Positions 53,340 through 62,577 of a stretch of 64,000 bases of DNA are shown one piece after another. Every line of letters starts with the position of its first letter. The stretch's first letter is position 1. Position numbers and translations under genes: made by a program. Origin of the DNA: Owenweeksia sp. GTDB lineage: Bacteria > Bacteroidota > Bacteroidia > Flavobacteriales > Schleiferiaceae. The notes beneath the pieces are model-generated. The model saw nothing but the letters and a program-made list of their open reading frames with translations. It did not search any database and was not told the origin of the DNA. Where the stretch lies: assembly GCA_002695025.1 (NCBI GenBank), contig NZNV01000019.1, positions 1 through 64,000 on the forward strand, in the 5' to 3' direction.

Positions 53340-53822
53340 ATGAAGTGCAATTTCTCTCTAAAACCGATATTTCTTCTATTTCTTATGGCCATTGGCATCA
53401 GCAATACTGCGCTGGCACAAACTGATTCTGTAGAAGTCACTTCTGATGCCACGGCACAATACAGTGATGCCTTGCTTGCTTCTTTCGGAAGGGTTCATGA
53501 AAAAGCAGAAACCATTCAAAGGCAATACCGCCAGGAAATGATCAAGGCTGTGGAAGAAACCGGACTTTCAGCTGATAAATTTTCCGGCATGCTCAATTAT
53601 AAAAAAGACGTTACCAGTGACGCTTCCGATTATACCTCAGAAGAAAAAAAGGCCTTTATGCAGGCCATGAAAAGTATTGTGGAAATACAGGATGAGATGA
53701 ATAGCGAAGTTAAAAAGTTGATAGAAGCTACAGGCCTTACTCTTCACCAGTATAACAGCATGGCTGGTAAGTACGCACAGTCCAGGGAAATGCGCAGGCA
53801 AGTACGCTCCCTTCAGGAATAA
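53340..53822 (+). CDS. Exported DUF4168-like helical protein
   Basis: 160 residues with a signal peptide ending TALAQ (residue 27). The mature chain is almost entirely helical and rich in Glu, Lys and Gln, with heptad-like spacing (HEKAETIQRQYRQEMIKAVE, FMQAMKSIVEIQDEMNSEVK). The repeated ETGLSADKF / ATGLTLHQY units fit the DUF4168 pattern, a periplasmic family of unknown function. It is 75 bases downstream of the DUF4197 gene; a short inverted repeat TATACT/AGTATA lies between them. Confidence 0.7.
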   Translation: MKCNFSLKPIFLLFLMAIGISNTALAQTDSVEVTSDATAQYSDALLASFGRVHEKAETIQRQYRQEMIKAVEETGLSADKFSGMLNYKKDVTSDASDYTSEEKKAFMQAMKSIVEIQDEMNSEVKKLIEATGLTLHQYNSMAGKYAQSREMRRQVRSLQE

Positions 53823-53900
53823 GTTTCCCCGTTTTTTCGAGATGTTCAGACGCTGATCTGAATTGGTTTTGTAGAAGTATCTCTACGTTACCAAAAAAAT

Positions 53901-53908
53901 TAACTTTG
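53901..53908 (+). promoter_or_regulatory. -7 box before ddl
   Basis: TAACTTTG, an exact TAnnTTTG, 18 bases upstream of the ddl ATG at 53927. No TTG at the expected distance is convincing, so this is a partial promoter match. Confidence 0.35.
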
Positions 53909-53926
53909 TTCAGCTTCTAGACTTAT

Positions 53927-54910
53927 ATGAAACACAATATTGCCGTAGTAATGGGCGGTTTCTCGTCCGAATATGACGTTTCAGTTGCATCAGGAAACGT
54001 TGTTTTTGAAAATCTCAGTAAAATACGCTTCAATGCCTACCGGGTACTGATTCGCAGGGATAAGTGGGTGGTACTGCACAATGAGCAGGAATTCCCCGTT
54101 GACAAAAATGATTTCTCAGCCCTTATAGATGGCCAGAAACTGACTTTTGACGCAGTTTTCAACGCTATTCACGGTGCTCCCGGAGAAGACGGCCCCCTCG
54201 CTGGCTACTTTGACCTGATAGGTATGCCGCAAACCGCTTCGGGACAGTTTGAAAGTGCCCTTACCTTCAATAAAGCCGAATGCAGTATGCTGCTGAAAGG
54301 CCTGGGGGTAAATATTGCTGAGGCCTACTACCTGGCGCGCCATGAGGAGTACGACAGTGATGAGATCCTGGCCCAGGTTGGCTTACCCTGTTTTGTGAAA
54401 CCTAATCGCAGTGGCAGTAGCATCGGTGTTTCCAAAGTAAAATCCGTTACTGACCTCGAAGAGGCCATTGAACACGCCTTTGAAGTAGACAGCCAGATTA
54501 TTATTGAAGCCATGGTAAAAGGTATTGAAGTAGCCTGTGGTGTAAGCAACCACAGCGGCTTCATCAAAGCCCTGGCGGTTACCGATATAGTCCCTAAAAA
54601 TGAGTTTTTCGACTACGAAAGCAAATACAGCGGACTCTCAGAAGAAATAACGCCCGCCCGTATAGCCGAAGGTACCTACGCCCAGATCCTGGAGGAAAGT
54701 GAATTCATTTATGAAAGTCTTAACCTCAATGGCATTGCCCGCGTGGATTATATAGTTACTGAAAACGGAGTACCTTTTCTTATTGAGGTGAATACCATTC
54801 CAGGGCTCAGTAAAGAAAGCATTCTGCCCAGGCAGGCGGTTTATGCTGGTATTACCTTGGGTGAGCTTTTTGATCAATCCGTTGAAAATGCCCTAAAAAG
54901 CAAATCATGA
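53927..54910 (+). CDS. ddl: D-alanine--D-alanine ligase
   Basis: 327 residues. An ATP-grasp enzyme making the D-Ala-D-Ala dipeptide of peptidoglycan. Signatures are VVMGGFSSEYDVSVASGN at the N-terminus, FNAIHGAPGEDGPLAGYFDL (HGxxGEDG), FVKPNRSGSSIGVSKVKS for ATP binding, and LIEVNTIPGLSKESILPRQA at the C-terminus. Length is normal. It overlaps coaD by four bases, an arrangement often seen in Bacteroidota. Confidence 0.97.
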   Translation: MKHNIAVVMGGFSSEYDVSVASGNVVFENLSKIRFNAYRVLIRRDKWVVLHNEQEFPVDKNDFSALIDGQKLTFDAVFNAIHGAPGEDGPLAGYFDLIGMPQTASGQFESALTFNKAECSMLLKGLGVNIAEAYYLARHEEYDSDEILAQVGLPCFVKPNRSGSSIGVSKVKSVTDLEEAIEHAFEVDSQIIIEAMVKGIEVACGVSNHSGFIKALAVTDIVPKNEFFDYESKYSGLSEEITPARIAEGTYAQILEESEFIYESLNLNGIARVDYIVTENGVPFLIEVNTIPGLSKESILPRQAVYAGITLGELFDQSVENALKSKS

Positions 54911-55365
54911 AAATTGCTGTATTTCCAGGCTCCTTTGATCCCATCACACTTGGCCACCAGGATATTGTAAGCCGTGGCTTGCCCTTGTTTGATAAGATCA
55001 TTGTAGCGGTGGGAAAGAATGCCAACAAGCAATATATGTTTTCTTTGGACCAGCGGCTGGAGTGGATACAGCAAACTTTTTCGGATGAACCCAAAATAGA
55101 GGTTGATGCCTACTCAGGCCTAACGGTAAACTATTGCAGGGATAAAGGTGCGGACTTTATCTTGCGCGGTTTGCGAAATCCGGCTGACTTTGAATTTGAA
55201 AAAGCCGTAGCCCAAACCAATCGCAAACTGAATCATCAGCTTGAAACAGTTTTCCTCCTCACCTCTTCAGGGTTGTCATCCATTAGCTCCAGCATTGTGC
55301 GTGATGTTTTGCGCCATGGTGGAGATTACACCCAGTTTGTACCGACTGCCGTTCGTGTTCCTTAA
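54907..55365 (+). CDS. coaD: Phosphopantetheine adenylyltransferase
   Basis: 152 residues, the penultimate enzyme of coenzyme A synthesis (phosphopantetheine plus ATP to dephospho-CoA). The nucleotidyltransferase motif is clear: AVFPGSFDPITLGHQDIVSR, with RGLRNPADFEFEKAVAQTNR in the middle and SGLSSISSSIVRDVLRHGG (ISSSxxR) at the end. Its stop shares a TTAA with the stop of the convergent Nudix gene. Confidence 0.97.
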   Translation: MKIAVFPGSFDPITLGHQDIVSRGLPLFDKIIVAVGKNANKQYMFSLDQRLEWIQQTFSDEPKIEVDAYSGLTVNYCRDKGADFILRGLRNPADFEFEKAVAQTNRKLNHQLETVFLLTSSGLSSISSSIVRDVLRHGGDYTQFVPTAVRVP

Positions 55366-55964
55366 TCGTTAAAATCCACTTGCTGCAATAACCAGTGAAT
55401 ACTGGCGTACGTATTTCCCAAATACTCGTCCAGGAAATCCGGCTTTATCCATTGCGCTTTGGCAATGTGTTCCTCTATCTGCGGCACTAACTCTGCCCGA
55501 TGTTCGGTACGCATACTGAACCAATAGGTTCTTTTTAAAACACGTTGTCCTTTAAGCCAGTAAGTATGGTAGGTTATCGGCAAGGGCTTCACAATATCAA
55601 GCTGGGTTATACCACACTCCTCCTCTACTTCACGCACAGCGCCTTCCTCAATGCTTTCCCCTTCCTCAATCTTTCCTTTTGGCAGATCCCAACGATCCAG
55701 ACGGTAGATCATCAGTACTTCACCTGCTTCATTTTTCACTACACCCCCGGCCGCTTCAATAATCGTATAATAGTTCAGGAACTCTTTCCAAACCTTGTCC
55801 GGAGCCAGGCAGGATATCACATAATGTCGGATCTCCTTTTCTTCTTCCAGTTTCCCGATCCACTCTTCTATGGATTCATTACCTGTCCATTCCGTTATCC
55901 CTTCTCTCTCAGCGTCATTGGAGATGAATTCCAGTGAGGAGTCGTTGATGAAAACTTTATACAT
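55362..55964 (-). CDS. Nudix hydrolase
   Basis: 200 residues. The Nudix box G-x5-E-x7-R-E-x2-E-E-x-G is present in the middle (GKIEEGESIEEGAVREVEEE). The first 65 residues form a less conserved leading part. The family hydrolyses nucleoside diphosphates linked to another group. The substrate is unknown, though the (di)adenosine polyphosphate/mRNA-decapping type subgroup is common beside pyrE in Flavobacteria. Convergent with coaD and divergent from pyrE with just eight bases between the start codons. Confidence 0.9.
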   Translation of the reverse strand: MYKVFINDSSLEFISNDAEREGITEWTGNESIEEWIGKLEEEKEIRHYVISCLAPDKVWKEFLNYYTIIEAAGGVVKNEAGEVLMIYRLDRWDLPKGKIEEGESIEEGAVREVEEECGITQLDIVKPLPITYHTYWLKGQRVLKRTYWFSMRTEHRAELVPQIEEHIAKAQWIKPDFLDEYLGNTYASIHWLLQQVDFND

Positions 55965-55972
55965 TTGAGACC

Positions 55973-56614
55973 ATGATTTTTGATACTGAATTAGCCCGCC
56001 AAACAGCTGAACAGCTACTGCAAATTAAGGCAATAAAATTGCAACCCGATGCCCCTTTTACCTGGGCCAGTGGATGGAAATCCCCGATATATTGCGATAA
56101 CCGCATATCCCTGAGCTATCCCATGGTTCGTAATTTTTTACGGGAGAACATGGTAAAAGCCATTCGCGAAAAATACGGAACGCCCAACGTGATAGCAGGA
56201 GTAGCCACGGGCGCCATTGCTATGGGAGTGCTTATTGCCCAGGAAATGGGTTTACCCTTTGTATATGTCAGGCCCGAAGCAAAGAGCCACGGCCGCAAGA
56301 ACCTTATAGAAGGGCACTTGGAAAGCGGTCAGAGCGTGGTGGTGGTAGAAGACCTGGTGAGCACCGGAGGTAGCAGCCTGAAGGCGGTAGAAGCTTTGCG
56401 TGAAGCTAATGCCAACGTTTTAGGAATGGCAGCCTTCTTTACCTACGGCTTTCCTGTATCGGAAGAAAATTTTGAAAAAGCCAACTGCCGCCTGCTTACT
56501 CTTAGTGATTATGATCATTTATTGGAGCAGGTAAATTCCAACGGTTATATGGATGAAATCACGATGGAAACCCTCCGGCAATGGCGAAAAGATCCGGCAA
56601 AATGGCAAGGCTGA
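55973..56614 (+). CDS. pyrE: Orotate phosphoribosyltransferase
   Basis: 213 residues, the fifth step of de novo pyrimidine synthesis (orotate plus PRPP to OMP). Conserved blocks: KLQPDAPFTWASGWKSPIYC with the DNR region, GVATGAIAMGVLIAQEMGLP, YVRPEAKSHGRKNLIEG and the PRPP-binding loop SVVVVEDLVSTGGSSLKAVE. Length is normal. A TACATTTG box at 55960-55967, six bases before the ATG, lies inside the neighbouring Nudix start and could give a near-leaderless transcript. Confidence 0.97.
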   Translation: MIFDTELARQTAEQLLQIKAIKLQPDAPFTWASGWKSPIYCDNRISLSYPMVRNFLRENMVKAIREKYGTPNVIAGVATGAIAMGVLIAQEMGLPFVYVRPEAKSHGRKNLIEGHLESGQSVVVVEDLVSTGGSSLKAVEALREANANVLGMAAFFTYGFPVSEENFEKANCRLLTLSDYDHLLEQVNSNGYMDEITMETLRQWRKDPAKWQG

Positions 56615-56662
56615 ACCTATAAACCATCCGTGCGTTCATTTATCTGACAAACTCATTTTACT

Positions 56663-57055
56663 ATGTTACACCTGGAATCCAAAACAGTTACCGTAAATAA
56701 ATCTGCAGAAGAACTTTTTGATCAGCTGCGTGATTTCAAGAATTTCAACCAATTGATGCCGGACTCCGTACAAAAGTTTGAAGCGGACGATAACTCTTTT
56801 ATGTTCCAGATGAAAGGCTTGCCGGAAGTAAGGGTTATGGTAGATGAAGAAGTGAAGCCTGACCATATCAAACTACGTTCGGCCAGTTCAAAACTCAATT
56901 TCACTATGGCCTGCCATATTGAACCCCAAACGGATAATACCTGCCAGGCTCATTTTGTGTTTGACGGAGACTTCAACATGATGATGCGGATGATGGTGGA
57001 AAAGCCCCTGAAGAATTTCCTCGAAAACCTGGCTGATAAACTGACCGGGATCTAG
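56663..57055 (+). CDS. SRPBCC-family protein next to pyrE
   Basis: 130 residues, a single SRPBCC/START-like domain (VNKSAEELFDQLRDFKNFNQ, FMFQMKGLPEVRVMV, FDGDFNMMMRMMVEKPLKNF). The gene sits between pyrE and birA in many flavobacterial genomes, as I recall, but its role is undefined. Its TAG stop overlaps that of the convergent birA within CTAG at 57052-57055. No terminator separates the pair. Confidence 0.85.
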   Translation: MLHLESKTVTVNKSAEELFDQLRDFKNFNQLMPDSVQKFEADDNSFMFQMKGLPEVRVMVDEEVKPDHIKLRSASSKLNFTMACHIEPQTDNTCQAHFVFDGDFNMMMRMMVEKPLKNFLENLADKLTGI

Positions 57056-57798
57056 TTGAGGATAAACTGGACCTCCTTAAACCGGAAACGTACTTTCCTA
57101 CCTTTATGCATGGCCAGTAATTCTCCACCTGGCTCTACCGCCAAGGGAATAATGGAAGTAATTTCATCACCGATCCGTACCGGTAATTCCCGCTCCATTC
57201 CGAACATAACTGAGTAGTATTCGCGGAACAGTCCTGAGGTATTGCCCCTTTTAAGTTTAAGGTACCGGCCTTCCATTTTTTCCAGTACTTTGGTCAAAAC
57301 AAAGTCGGGTTCTACAACATTTCCGGTAATCTTTTTAAGGGAAGTGCGCATGTTTTCTACCTCAAATTGAGTCTGATTGATGTTGATACCAATACCCACC
57401 ACCGTATTTTCAAGAGCCCCTGAGCTGATGGCACTCTCTATAAGAATACCGGCCACCTTCTTCTGGTTATAAAGGATATCATTGGGCCATTTGATCAGAA
57501 AACCCGGGGATATTTCATTCAGACTATCCACCACTGCAAGACAAACTGACATATTCAGGATGAATTGGCGGTCCGGAGGAAGAAAAGCTGGTTTTAATAA
57601 AACGCTGAATAGCAGATTTTTACCTTTCTCAGCTTCCCAACTATTGCCAAACTGACCTCGGCCTGATGTTTGATATTCAGCAAGCACGGTTAATCCTTCA
57701 GCCGGATTACCATTTTTGATAATGTTCTTCAGGTAGGAATTTGTAGACTCCAAAACGGCAAACTTCAACTTTTCCTGGCCTATAAAAAGAGTTTCCAT
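57052..57798 (-). CDS. birA: Biotin--[acetyl-CoA-carboxylase] ligase
   Basis: 248 residues. It attaches biotin to the carrier domain of acetyl-CoA carboxylase. The biotin-binding segment is SGRGQFGNSWEAEKGKNLLF, with LNMSVCLAVVDSLNE and IKWPNDILYNQKKVAGILIE (with the catalytic Lys) following. There is no N-terminal helix-turn-helix, so it is the monofunctional ligase form and not a repressor. Convergent with the SRPBCC gene, divergent from rsfS. Confidence 0.93.
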   Translation of the reverse strand: METLFIGQEKLKFAVLESTNSYLKNIIKNGNPAEGLTVLAEYQTSGRGQFGNSWEAEKGKNLLFSVLLKPAFLPPDRQFILNMSVCLAVVDSLNEISPGFLIKWPNDILYNQKKVAGILIESAISSGALENTVVGIGININQTQFEVENMRTSLKKITGNVVEPDFVLTKVLEKMEGRYLKLKRGNTSGLFREYYSVMFGMERELPVRIGDEITSIIPLAVEPGGELLAMHKGRKVRFRFKEVQFILN

Positions 57799-57854
57799 AT
57801 TTTAAATTCGGGAGCCGGAGACAGACTTGGAAATGAGCCGGCCTGATAATTACG

Positions 57855-57862
57855 TAATTTTG
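57855..57862 (+). promoter_or_regulatory. -7 box before rsfS
   Basis: TAATTTTG, an exact TAnnTTTG, 21 bases upstream of the rsfS ATG at 57884. A TTG at the expected distance is not clear. It probably drives rsfS and ftsH. Confidence 0.4.
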
Positions 57863-57883
57863 CATCAAAATTAAACGCATTGC

Positions 57884-58261
57884 ATGAAGTTAAGCAAAGA
57901 CGAGGTTAAGTTTTCACCATTGGTAGACTCTATTGTAGAGGGGATGGAAGAAGTGAAAGGACAGAATATTACAGTATTCAACCTGAGTGAAATCGAGAAC
58001 TCTGTATGTGACTTTTTTGTAGTATGTGATGGTACCTCCAATACACAGGTCAACGCCCTTAGTGATTCCATTGAAAAAACGGTACGCGAAAGCCTGGGAG
58101 ATAAACCATGGCATGTAGAGGGACGTGACAACTCAGAGTGGGTGCTACTGGACTATGTAAATGTGGTAGCCCATGTTTTCCAGAAAAGTGTTCGGGAATT
58201 TTACGACCTGGACAGCCTTTGGAGCGATGCGGAAGTTACCGTTTTAGAGAACAAGTATTAG
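57884..58261 (+). CDS. rsfS: Ribosomal silencing factor RsfS
   Basis: 125 residues matching the RsfS/DUF143 family, which binds ribosomal protein L14 and blocks subunit joining in stationary phase. The core ENSVCDFFVVCDGTSNTQVN and GDKPWHVEGRDNSEWVLLDY, followed by VNVVAHVFQKSVREFYDLDS, is well conserved. Length normal. It starts the run rsfS-ftsH-LUD-cdsA-psd, with ftsH only 13 bases downstream. Confidence 0.95.
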   Translation: MKLSKDEVKFSPLVDSIVEGMEEVKGQNITVFNLSEIENSVCDFFVVCDGTSNTQVNALSDSIEKTVRESLGDKPWHVEGRDNSEWVLLDYVNVVAHVFQKSVREFYDLDSLWSDAEVTVLENKY

Positions 58262-58274
58262 ACTTTAAACTGTT

Positions 58275-60386
58275 GTGGTGAAACAAGACAAGAATCAACT
58301 TAATAAATTGAAAGAACAGTTTTCGAAAGGAAACAATCCTAATAATGGCGGGGGAGGAAAAAAGCCGGGTAATGGTCCCGGGCGTAAATTCAATTTTTAT
58401 TGGATCTATGCTATTATATTCCTCATTTTCATAGCTATCCAGGTTTTTGGAAGCATGGGAGCCACTACCGAAAACACCAATTTCCAGGAGTTTACCTCCA
58501 TGGTTAAGGATGGGGACGTAGAAAAGGTGGTGGTCATCAACGAGAAGGATGTTCAGATATACCTCACCCCGAAAGCCCTGAAAAACAAGGCAGAGTATAA
58601 AGATCTTCGCGATCGTGGCTTTGGTGGAGGTTTGAACCCCGGCCCGCATTATGCTTTTGAAATGCCCCAGGAGATCTTCCATGAAAACCTCAACGAGTTC
58701 TACAAAAAGAATACATCCATTGATCCTGATAAGGTTATTGTAACTTATAAAACCCAGAAGGACTATTGGGGAGACATCATTGCATGGACTTTCCCCTTTA
58801 TCCTCATGATCGCTATCTGGATATTCATCATGCGCAGGATGAGTGCCGGAGGTAGCGGTGCCGGTGCACAGATCTTCAACATTGGCAAATCCAAAGCCCA
58901 GCTGTTTGACAAAAACACCAACGTAAAGGTTACCTTTAAGGACGTGGCAGGCCTGGAAGGCGCCAAGGAAGAGGTACAAGAGATCGTATCCTTCCTTAGG
59001 GATCCTGATAAATACACCTCTTTGGGTGGTAAAATCCCCAAAGGAGCATTGCTGGTAGGCCCTCCCGGAACGGGTAAAACCCTTTTGGCCAAAGCTGTAG
59101 CCGGTGAGGCTAAAGTTCCTTTCTTTTCGCTTTCCGGATCGGATTTCGTGGAAATGTTTGTAGGCGTAGGAGCCTCCCGTGTACGAGACCTTTTTAAACA
59201 GGCAAAAGAAAAATCACCGGCTATCATCTTTATTGATGAGATTGATGCTATTGGCCGGGCCCGTGGTAAAAACACATTTAGCGGTGGTAATGATGAAAGG
59301 GAGAATACCCTGAACCAGCTCCTCACCGAAATGGACGGGTTTGCCACCAACGAGCACGTTATTGTAATTGCCGCTACCAACCGTGCAGACGTACTGGACA
59401 GGGCTTTGATGCGTGCCGGCCGTTTTGACCGCCAGATCTATGTAGACCTACCCGACTTGAACGAAAGAAGGCATATCTTTAAAGTTCACCTGAAACCCCT
59501 TAAACTTTCCAAATCCGTAGATACGGAGTTCCTGGCCAAGCAAACTCCGGGTTTCTCAGGAGCCGATATTGCCAACGTATGTAATGAGGCCGCCCTTATT
59601 GCTGCCCGTAAGGACAAGGATGCTATAGATCAGCAGGATTTTCTGGATGCCGTAGACCGTATTATTGGTGGACTGGAAAAGAAAAACAAGATCATTACAA
59701 AGGCCGAGAAGAAGGTTATTGCCTACCATGAGGCCGGACATGCTACTATTAGCTGGATGCTGGAACATGCTGCACCCCTGGTAAAGGTTACTATAGTTCC
59801 CAGGGGACGCTCTTTAGGAGCTGCCTGGTACCTCCCTGAGGAAAGGCAAATTACCAACACTGAACAGATCACTGATGAGATGTGTGCTGCTCTTGGGGGA
59901 CGTGCTGCAGAAGAGATCGTTTTCGGGAAAATTTCCACCGGTGCACTCAGTGACCTTGAAAAGGTTACCAAACAGGCCCGTGCTATGGTTACCATTTACG
60001 GTCTCAACGAAAAGATCGGAAACATCACTTATTACGACAGCCAGAACGGTAACGAGTATAATTTCAATAAGCCCTACAGTGAGCGTACCGCCCAGGTTAT
60101 TGATGAAGAAATCAGCAAGATAATTGAAGCACAGTACGTTAGAGCCAAGGAATTATTAACAACGCATAAGGAAAAACTATCCAAACTGGCTGACCTTCTC
60201 TTGGAGAAAGAGGTTATTTTTAAGGAAAATCTGGAAGAAATCTTTGGCAGGCGCCCCTGGCAGAAAGAAGAAGAAGATAATGAAAAGGAGGAGGTTAAAA
60301 CCGGTGATGACTTATCCAGTAGCCATAATGGCACCGATATTAAGGTATCCGAAAAAGAGGAAGCTGCCGACAAGGAACAGGAATGA
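58275..60386 (+). CDS. ftsH: ATP-dependent zinc metalloprotease FtsH
   Basis: 703 residues, membrane-anchored AAA protease that degrades membrane and regulatory proteins. A GTG start at 58275 (or the adjacent GTG 58278) is used; no ATG fits. Two transmembrane segments lie at about residues 38-58 and 165-185. Walker [17 protein letters not shown] is near residue 262, Walker [18 protein letters not shown] follows, with the second region of homology [16 protein letters not shown]. The zinc site [13 protein letters not shown] is near residue 485. The N-terminal 30 residues are Gly/Lys-rich. The last 50 residues are acidic. Confidence 0.97.
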   Translation: MVKQDKNQLNKLKEQFSKGNNPNNGGGGKKPGNGPGRKFNFYWIYAIIFLIFIAIQVFGSMGATTENTNFQEFTSMVKDGDVEKVVVINEKDVQIYLTPKALKNKAEYKDLRDRGFGGGLNPGPHYAFEMPQEIFHENLNEFYKKNTSIDPDKVIVTYKTQKDYWGDIIAWTFPFILMIAIWIFIMRRMSAGGSGAGAQIFNIGKSKAQLFDKNTNVKVTFKDVAGLEGAKEEVQEIVSFLRDPDKYTSLGGKIPKGALLVGPPGTGKTLLAKAVAGEAKVPFFSLSGSDFVEMFVGVGASRVRDLFKQAKEKSPAIIFIDEIDAIGRARGKNTFSGGNDERENTLNQLLTEMDGFATNEHVIVIAATNRADVLDRALMRAGRFDRQIYVDLPDLNERRHIFKVHLKPLKLSKSVDTEFLAKQTPGFSGADIANVCNEAALIAARKDKDAIDQQDFLDAVDRIIGGLEKKNKIITKAEKKVIAYHEAGHATISWMLEHAAPLVKVTIVPRGRSLGAAWYLPEERQITNTEQITDEMCAALGGRAAEEIVFGKISTGALSDLEKVTKQARAMVTIYGLNEKIGNITYYDSQNGNEYNFNKPYSERTAQVIDEEISKIIEAQYVRAKELLTTHKEKLSKLADLLLEKEVIFKENLEEIFGRRPWQKEEEDNEKEEVKTGDDLSSSHNGTDIKVSEKEEAADKEQE

Positions 60387-60421
60387 TAAGCGGCATCCTC
60401 TGCAAAACTCTTAGCTGAAGA

Positions 60422-61063
60422 ATGGAGGAATCCAAGAAGAAAAAAGGTTTTTTTGGCAAAGTATTTTCCGTACTGAGTGGTAAACCGGAAGATGAAAATC
60501 ATGGCAAACCCGCCAAAAAGGGAGAATTTGCTCCACGTCAAAAAGAACCTGTTGATCTTGCTTTTGTTAAGAATTTCACGGAGTCGGGCGGTAAGTTCCT
60601 TTACTGCGAGAATGAATCAGACGCTTACGATTTTTTAAAGAATATAACCAGAGAATCAGGCATTAGCCTGATTTTTTGTAAGGATCCCAACCTTCAGTCC
60701 ATCCTTGGGAATGCGGGACTCAACTATACGGATACCGGCCTGGCGCAGGCAGATGCTTTTTGTGCCGACTGTGAGTTCCTGATCTCCTTTAACGGAGGCA
60801 TCATGATCTCTGAAAATCAAACCCGCGGGAAGAAGCTTACCGAACTCCCCGAAACCTTTATCACTATAGCCCGTACCAGCCAGATCGTAGAAAACCTGCG
60901 CTCCGGACTTACCGGCATACGGGAACGCTATAAAGGGAGTATTCCCTCCCAGATCACTACCATTAAAGGCCCTGTTAAAGAGGCTGATATAGACCAATCC
61001 ACGAGCAGTGGTACTACTTGTACAAAAGATATTTATCTTTTACTGCTCGAAGACCAACTTTAA
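60422..61063 (+). CDS. LUD-domain (LutC/YkgG-like) protein
   Basis: 213 residues. The last 165 form a LUD domain (KFLYCENESDAYDFLKNITR, QADAFCADCEFLISFNGGIM, ETFITIARTSQIVENLRSGL). The family is usually one subunit of the LutABC lactate-oxidation complex, but in Flavobacteria a lone LUD gene recurs between ftsH and cdsA, without lutA or lutB. The first 40 residues are Lys-rich and low complexity (EESKKKKGFFGKVFSVLSG). Its TAA overlaps the cdsA ATG by one base. Confidence 0.8.
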   Translation: MEESKKKKGFFGKVFSVLSGKPEDENHGKPAKKGEFAPRQKEPVDLAFVKNFTESGGKFLYCENESDAYDFLKNITRESGISLIFCKDPNLQSILGNAGLNYTDTGLAQADAFCADCEFLISFNGGIMISENQTRGKKLTELPETFITIARTSQIVENLRSGLTGIRERYKGSIPSQITTIKGPVKEADIDQSTSSGTTCTKDIYLLLLEDQL

Positions 61064-61887
61064 TGCAGAACTTATTTACCCGTGCCATAAGCGGACTTGT
61101 GTACACCACCCTGGTTCTTTTTTCCTGTTTTAGCGGTGGGTATGGCTATCTTTTCCTGGCCGGGTTTCTGGGCGCTTCTGCCATTATTGAATGGATGCAG
61201 TTTCGTAAGGAAAAGCATATCAGCCTGCCCTCGGCCTTAATGACGGGCATACTTTTTCTTTCCATATACTGCTACTCCAGCGCCTTTGATATTTCCCCCC
61301 AAAAGGAAAGCCTTCTTCACTTCCTGATCGTTTTCCTGTTTTTTGTTTTGCTGATCAGCCAGGTATTTATCAAACACGCCAAAGTTCCCCAGAAGCTTTT
61401 TCATGTGGTGTTTGGCCTTATATATATCAGTTTCCCACTTTTTCTCCTTCCAAGAATCCCACATGCCCTGGGAGGTGACGAACCCTGGCTACTGGCCTCC
61501 ATCTTCATTTTGATATGGACCTCGGACACCTTCGCTTATTTAATAGGCAGGAGTTTTGGAAAACATAAACTCCTGGAGCGTATATCACCCAACAAAACCT
61601 GGGAAGGCTTTTTAGGAGGTGTGGTATTTACCATGCTGGCTGCATTTATCCTATCCCGGTATACCGATATACTTCCTGTGCAGTACTGGCTGGTTATGGC
61701 CGCGCTGGTTATTGTCTTCGGCACGGTGGGAGACCTCTTTGAATCTGCCATAAAAAGGGGCTTTGACATGAAGGATTCCGGGCGCTTCCTACCCGGCCAT
61801 GGAGGAATTCTTGACCGTATTGATAGTTTATTGTTCGCATTACCGGTTACCTATTTCTATCTTCGCATTTTAGATATCACGCTATGA
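61063..61887 (+). CDS. cdsA: Phosphatidate cytidylyltransferase
   Basis: 274 residues from ATG 61063 (the TTG-led longer reading overlaps the LUD gene). A multi-pass membrane enzyme making CDP-diacylglycerol from phosphatidic acid and CTP. The C-terminal signature SAIKRGFDMKDSGRFLPGHG matches the CDS pattern SxxKRxxxxKDxxxxxPGHGG, followed by LDRIDSLLFALPVTYF. Eight or so hydrophobic helices precede it. Overlaps psd by four bases. Confidence 0.95.
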   Translation: MQNLFTRAISGLVYTTLVLFSCFSGGYGYLFLAGFLGASAIIEWMQFRKEKHISLPSALMTGILFLSIYCYSSAFDISPQKESLLHFLIVFLFFVLLISQVFIKHAKVPQKLFHVVFGLIYISFPLFLLPRIPHALGGDEPWLLASIFILIWTSDTFAYLIGRSFGKHKLLERISPNKTWEGFLGGVVFTMLAAFILSRYTDILPVQYWLVMAALVIVFGTVGDLFESAIKRGFDMKDSGRFLPGHGGILDRIDSLLFALPVTYFYLRILDITL

Positions 61888-62543
61888 TCCGCATCCATAC
61901 CGAGGGCAAGAAAATCCTTTTTACACTGCTTATCATATTGGCCATCATCAACGTAGCCATTTTCTTCATTACTGAAAGAGAGTGGGTGGAAAATCTGAGT
62001 CTCATTGTTTCCTTGGTGGTGTACATTATTGTGTTGCAGTTTTTCCGCAATCCCAAGCGCTTTACAAAGGCGGATGAACAGGTAGTTATTGCCCCTGCAG
62101 ACGGGCGAATAGTAGCCATTGAGGAAATTGAAGAGCAGGAATATTTCAAGGATAAAAGACTCCAGATCAGCATCTTTATGTCACCTGTAAACGTCCATGT
62201 TAACCGCTATCCTGTTTCAGGAGAAGTGAAGTACGCCAAGTACCACCCAGGAGCTTACCTGGTGGCCTGGCATCCTAAGTCCAGCACATTGAATGAACGC
62301 ACCACGGTGGTGGTTGAAACAAAATCAGGTATACCGGTTATGTATAAACAAATAGCCGGCCTGCTGGCCCGTAAGATCGTGATGTATGCCCGTGCCGGAG
62401 CCCAGGCTGTCCAGGGACAGGATTCGGGCTTCATAAAATTCGGTTCGCGTGTAGATGTAGTTTTACCTCTTGATGCTAATGTGTTAGTAAAAGTTGGGGA
62501 TAAAGCCCGTGGGGGAGAACAGGTTTTAGCAGAACTGAAGTAA
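61884..62543 (+). CDS. psd: Phosphatidylserine decarboxylase (short form)
   Basis: 219 residues, the enzyme that produces phosphatidylethanolamine from phosphatidylserine. Two hydrophobic stretches occupy residues 10-52 (VSLVVYIIVLQFFRNPKRF). VIAPADGRIVAIEE and SIFMSPVNVHVNRYPVSGEV follow. The self-cleavage site is the GS in FIKFGSRVDVVLP near residue 190, which yields the pyruvoyl group. This is the short archaeal-type/PSD-II-like length. Directly coupled to cdsA, which supplies CDP-DAG for the phosphatidylserine synthase. Confidence 0.93.
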   Translation: MIRIHTEGKKILFTLLIILAIINVAIFFITEREWVENLSLIVSLVVYIIVLQFFRNPKRFTKADEQVVIAPADGRIVAIEEIEEQEYFKDKRLQISIFMSPVNVHVNRYPVSGEVKYAKYHPGAYLVAWHPKSSTLNERTTVVVETKSGIPVMYKQIAGLLARKIVMYARAGAQAVQGQDSGFIKFGSRVDVVLPLDANVLVKVGDKARGGEQVLAELK

Positions 62544-62577
62544 ATTTGAATTAAAGCAAGCCTATTTGCCAATTGTC

